From Haloquadratum walsbyi J07HQW2 (GTDB lineage Archaea > Halobacteriota > Halobacteria > Halobacteriales > Haloferacaceae), in contig NZ_KE356561.1 in NCBI RefSeq assembly GCF_000415985.1, positions 516,956 through 552,025 on the forward strand: 35,070 bases of DNA, given 5' to 3'. Positions 34,751-35,070 of this stretch are shown here, in pieces. A program made the position numbers and the translations under genes. The notes under the pieces were generated by a model. That model ran no database searches. It had not been told where the DNA came from and saw nothing but the letters and a program-made list of their open reading frames with translations. Positions within the stretch are counted from its first letter, which is position 1; each line of letters opens with the position of its first letter.

Positions 34751-35070
34751 ATGAAGACGGCCGTCCACCTCGATGGAATAACCAAACGGTTTCCTGGCGT
34801 CATTGCGAACGATAATATCGACTTCGAGGTCAAGCAGGGGACTGTTCACGCGCTGTTAGGGGAGAATGGCGCCGGGAAGACAACTCTGATGAATGTCCTC
34901 TATGGACTGTATGAACCCACCTCGGGACAAGTCGAAGTCGCCGGCGAAGATCGAGATTTCGACTCCCCGCGGGACGCCATTGACGCCGGCATCGGGATGA
35001 TTCACCAGCATTTTATGCTCGTCGACCCGATGACAGTGGTCGAAAACATCACGCTTGGCAACGAACCGCG
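34751..35070 (+). CDS. ABC transporter ATP-binding protein, 3' end outside window
   Basis: The first 106 residues are present. Walker A is GENGAGKTT (about 36-44, after VKQGTVHALL); the Q-loop region is IGMIHQHFMLVDPMTVVENI. The sequence HQHFMLV with a preceding SPRDAIDAGIG is typical of the YufO/RbsA-like ATPases of BMP-type nucleoside importers. ABC signature and Walker B would lie beyond base 35070. It starts 60 bases after the lipoprotein stop, consistent with one operon; permease genes would be expected further downstream. Confidence 0.9.
   Translation, partial: MKTAVHLDGITKRFPGVIANDNIDFEVKQGTVHALLGENGAGKTTLMNVLYGLYEPTSGQVEVAGEDRDFDSPRDAIDAGIGMIHQHFMLVDPMTVVENITLGNEP

Overview
The window reads as haloarchaeal chromosome, most likely Haloquadratum walsbyi or a close relative (inference). 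The DNA is AT-richer than in most haloarchaea, the proteins are acidic, several genes look leaderless with a TATA-like box about 25-30 bases before the start codon, lipoproteins carry a twin-Arg plus AGC lipobox signal, and coding density is low with many decayed genes and insertion-sequence remnants. No rRNA, tRNA or CRISPR array was found.

Layout. 1-4309: a + strand run of three secreted or surface proteins: a 3' part of an Asn/Thr-rich protein, a Ser/Ala-rich protein with a similar motif, and a 973-residue PKD-containing membrane-anchored protein. A minus-strand secreted protein with FG-GAP-like Ca-binding repeats (4609-5958) converges on it. 6456-10291: a polytopic membrane protein, a small Cys-rich zinc-finger-like protein, a frameshifted small gene, a ribbon-helix-helix-like/coiled-coil protein with inverted repeats at its promoter, and a divergent CPBP (CAAX) membrane protease. 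10292-13500: mostly decay, with gene fragments, one copy of a 360-base repeat, two tiny membrane ORFs and a broken tnpB. 13822-15916: a lipoprotein, a small ORF, a tnpB-less IS derivative and a possible GvpH-like protein. 16055-17250: a second tnpB-less derivative and a decayed copy of the 8 kb small gene. 17371-19440: a clearly GC-richer island with a DUF302 protein, a BASS/ACR3-like transporter and gene stubs, probably acquired. 19711-21410: a small gene truncated by an IS1341-type element with an intact TnpB. 21669-23540: a secreted protein, a [2Fe-2S] ferredoxin and a small acidic ORF. 23567-25219: a degenerate TnpB element with both ends. 25324-25683: the second copy of the 360-base repeat, followed by a 739-residue superfamily 1 helicase (25751-27970). 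28464-33216: a GNAT acetyltransferase pseudogene, an IS5-type transposase remnant, a small membrane protein, a third tnpB-less derivative and an ADP-ribosylglycohydrolase pseudogene. 33557-35070: a BMP-family lipoprotein and the start of its ABC ATPase, a probable nucleoside importer.

The genes do not form one pathway. The recurring theme is mobile DNA: one IS1341-type family supplies conserved left-end and right-end hairpins at many places, three times enclosing short elements without tnpB. In two of these the tnpB 3' tip and right end survive, the region that in characterised TnpB systems makes the guide (omega/re) RNA. The other points most worth a second look are the diverged 360-base repeat with a Cys-rich reading frame, the family of surface proteins sharing a motif, and the inverted repeats around the ribbon-helix-helix promoter.
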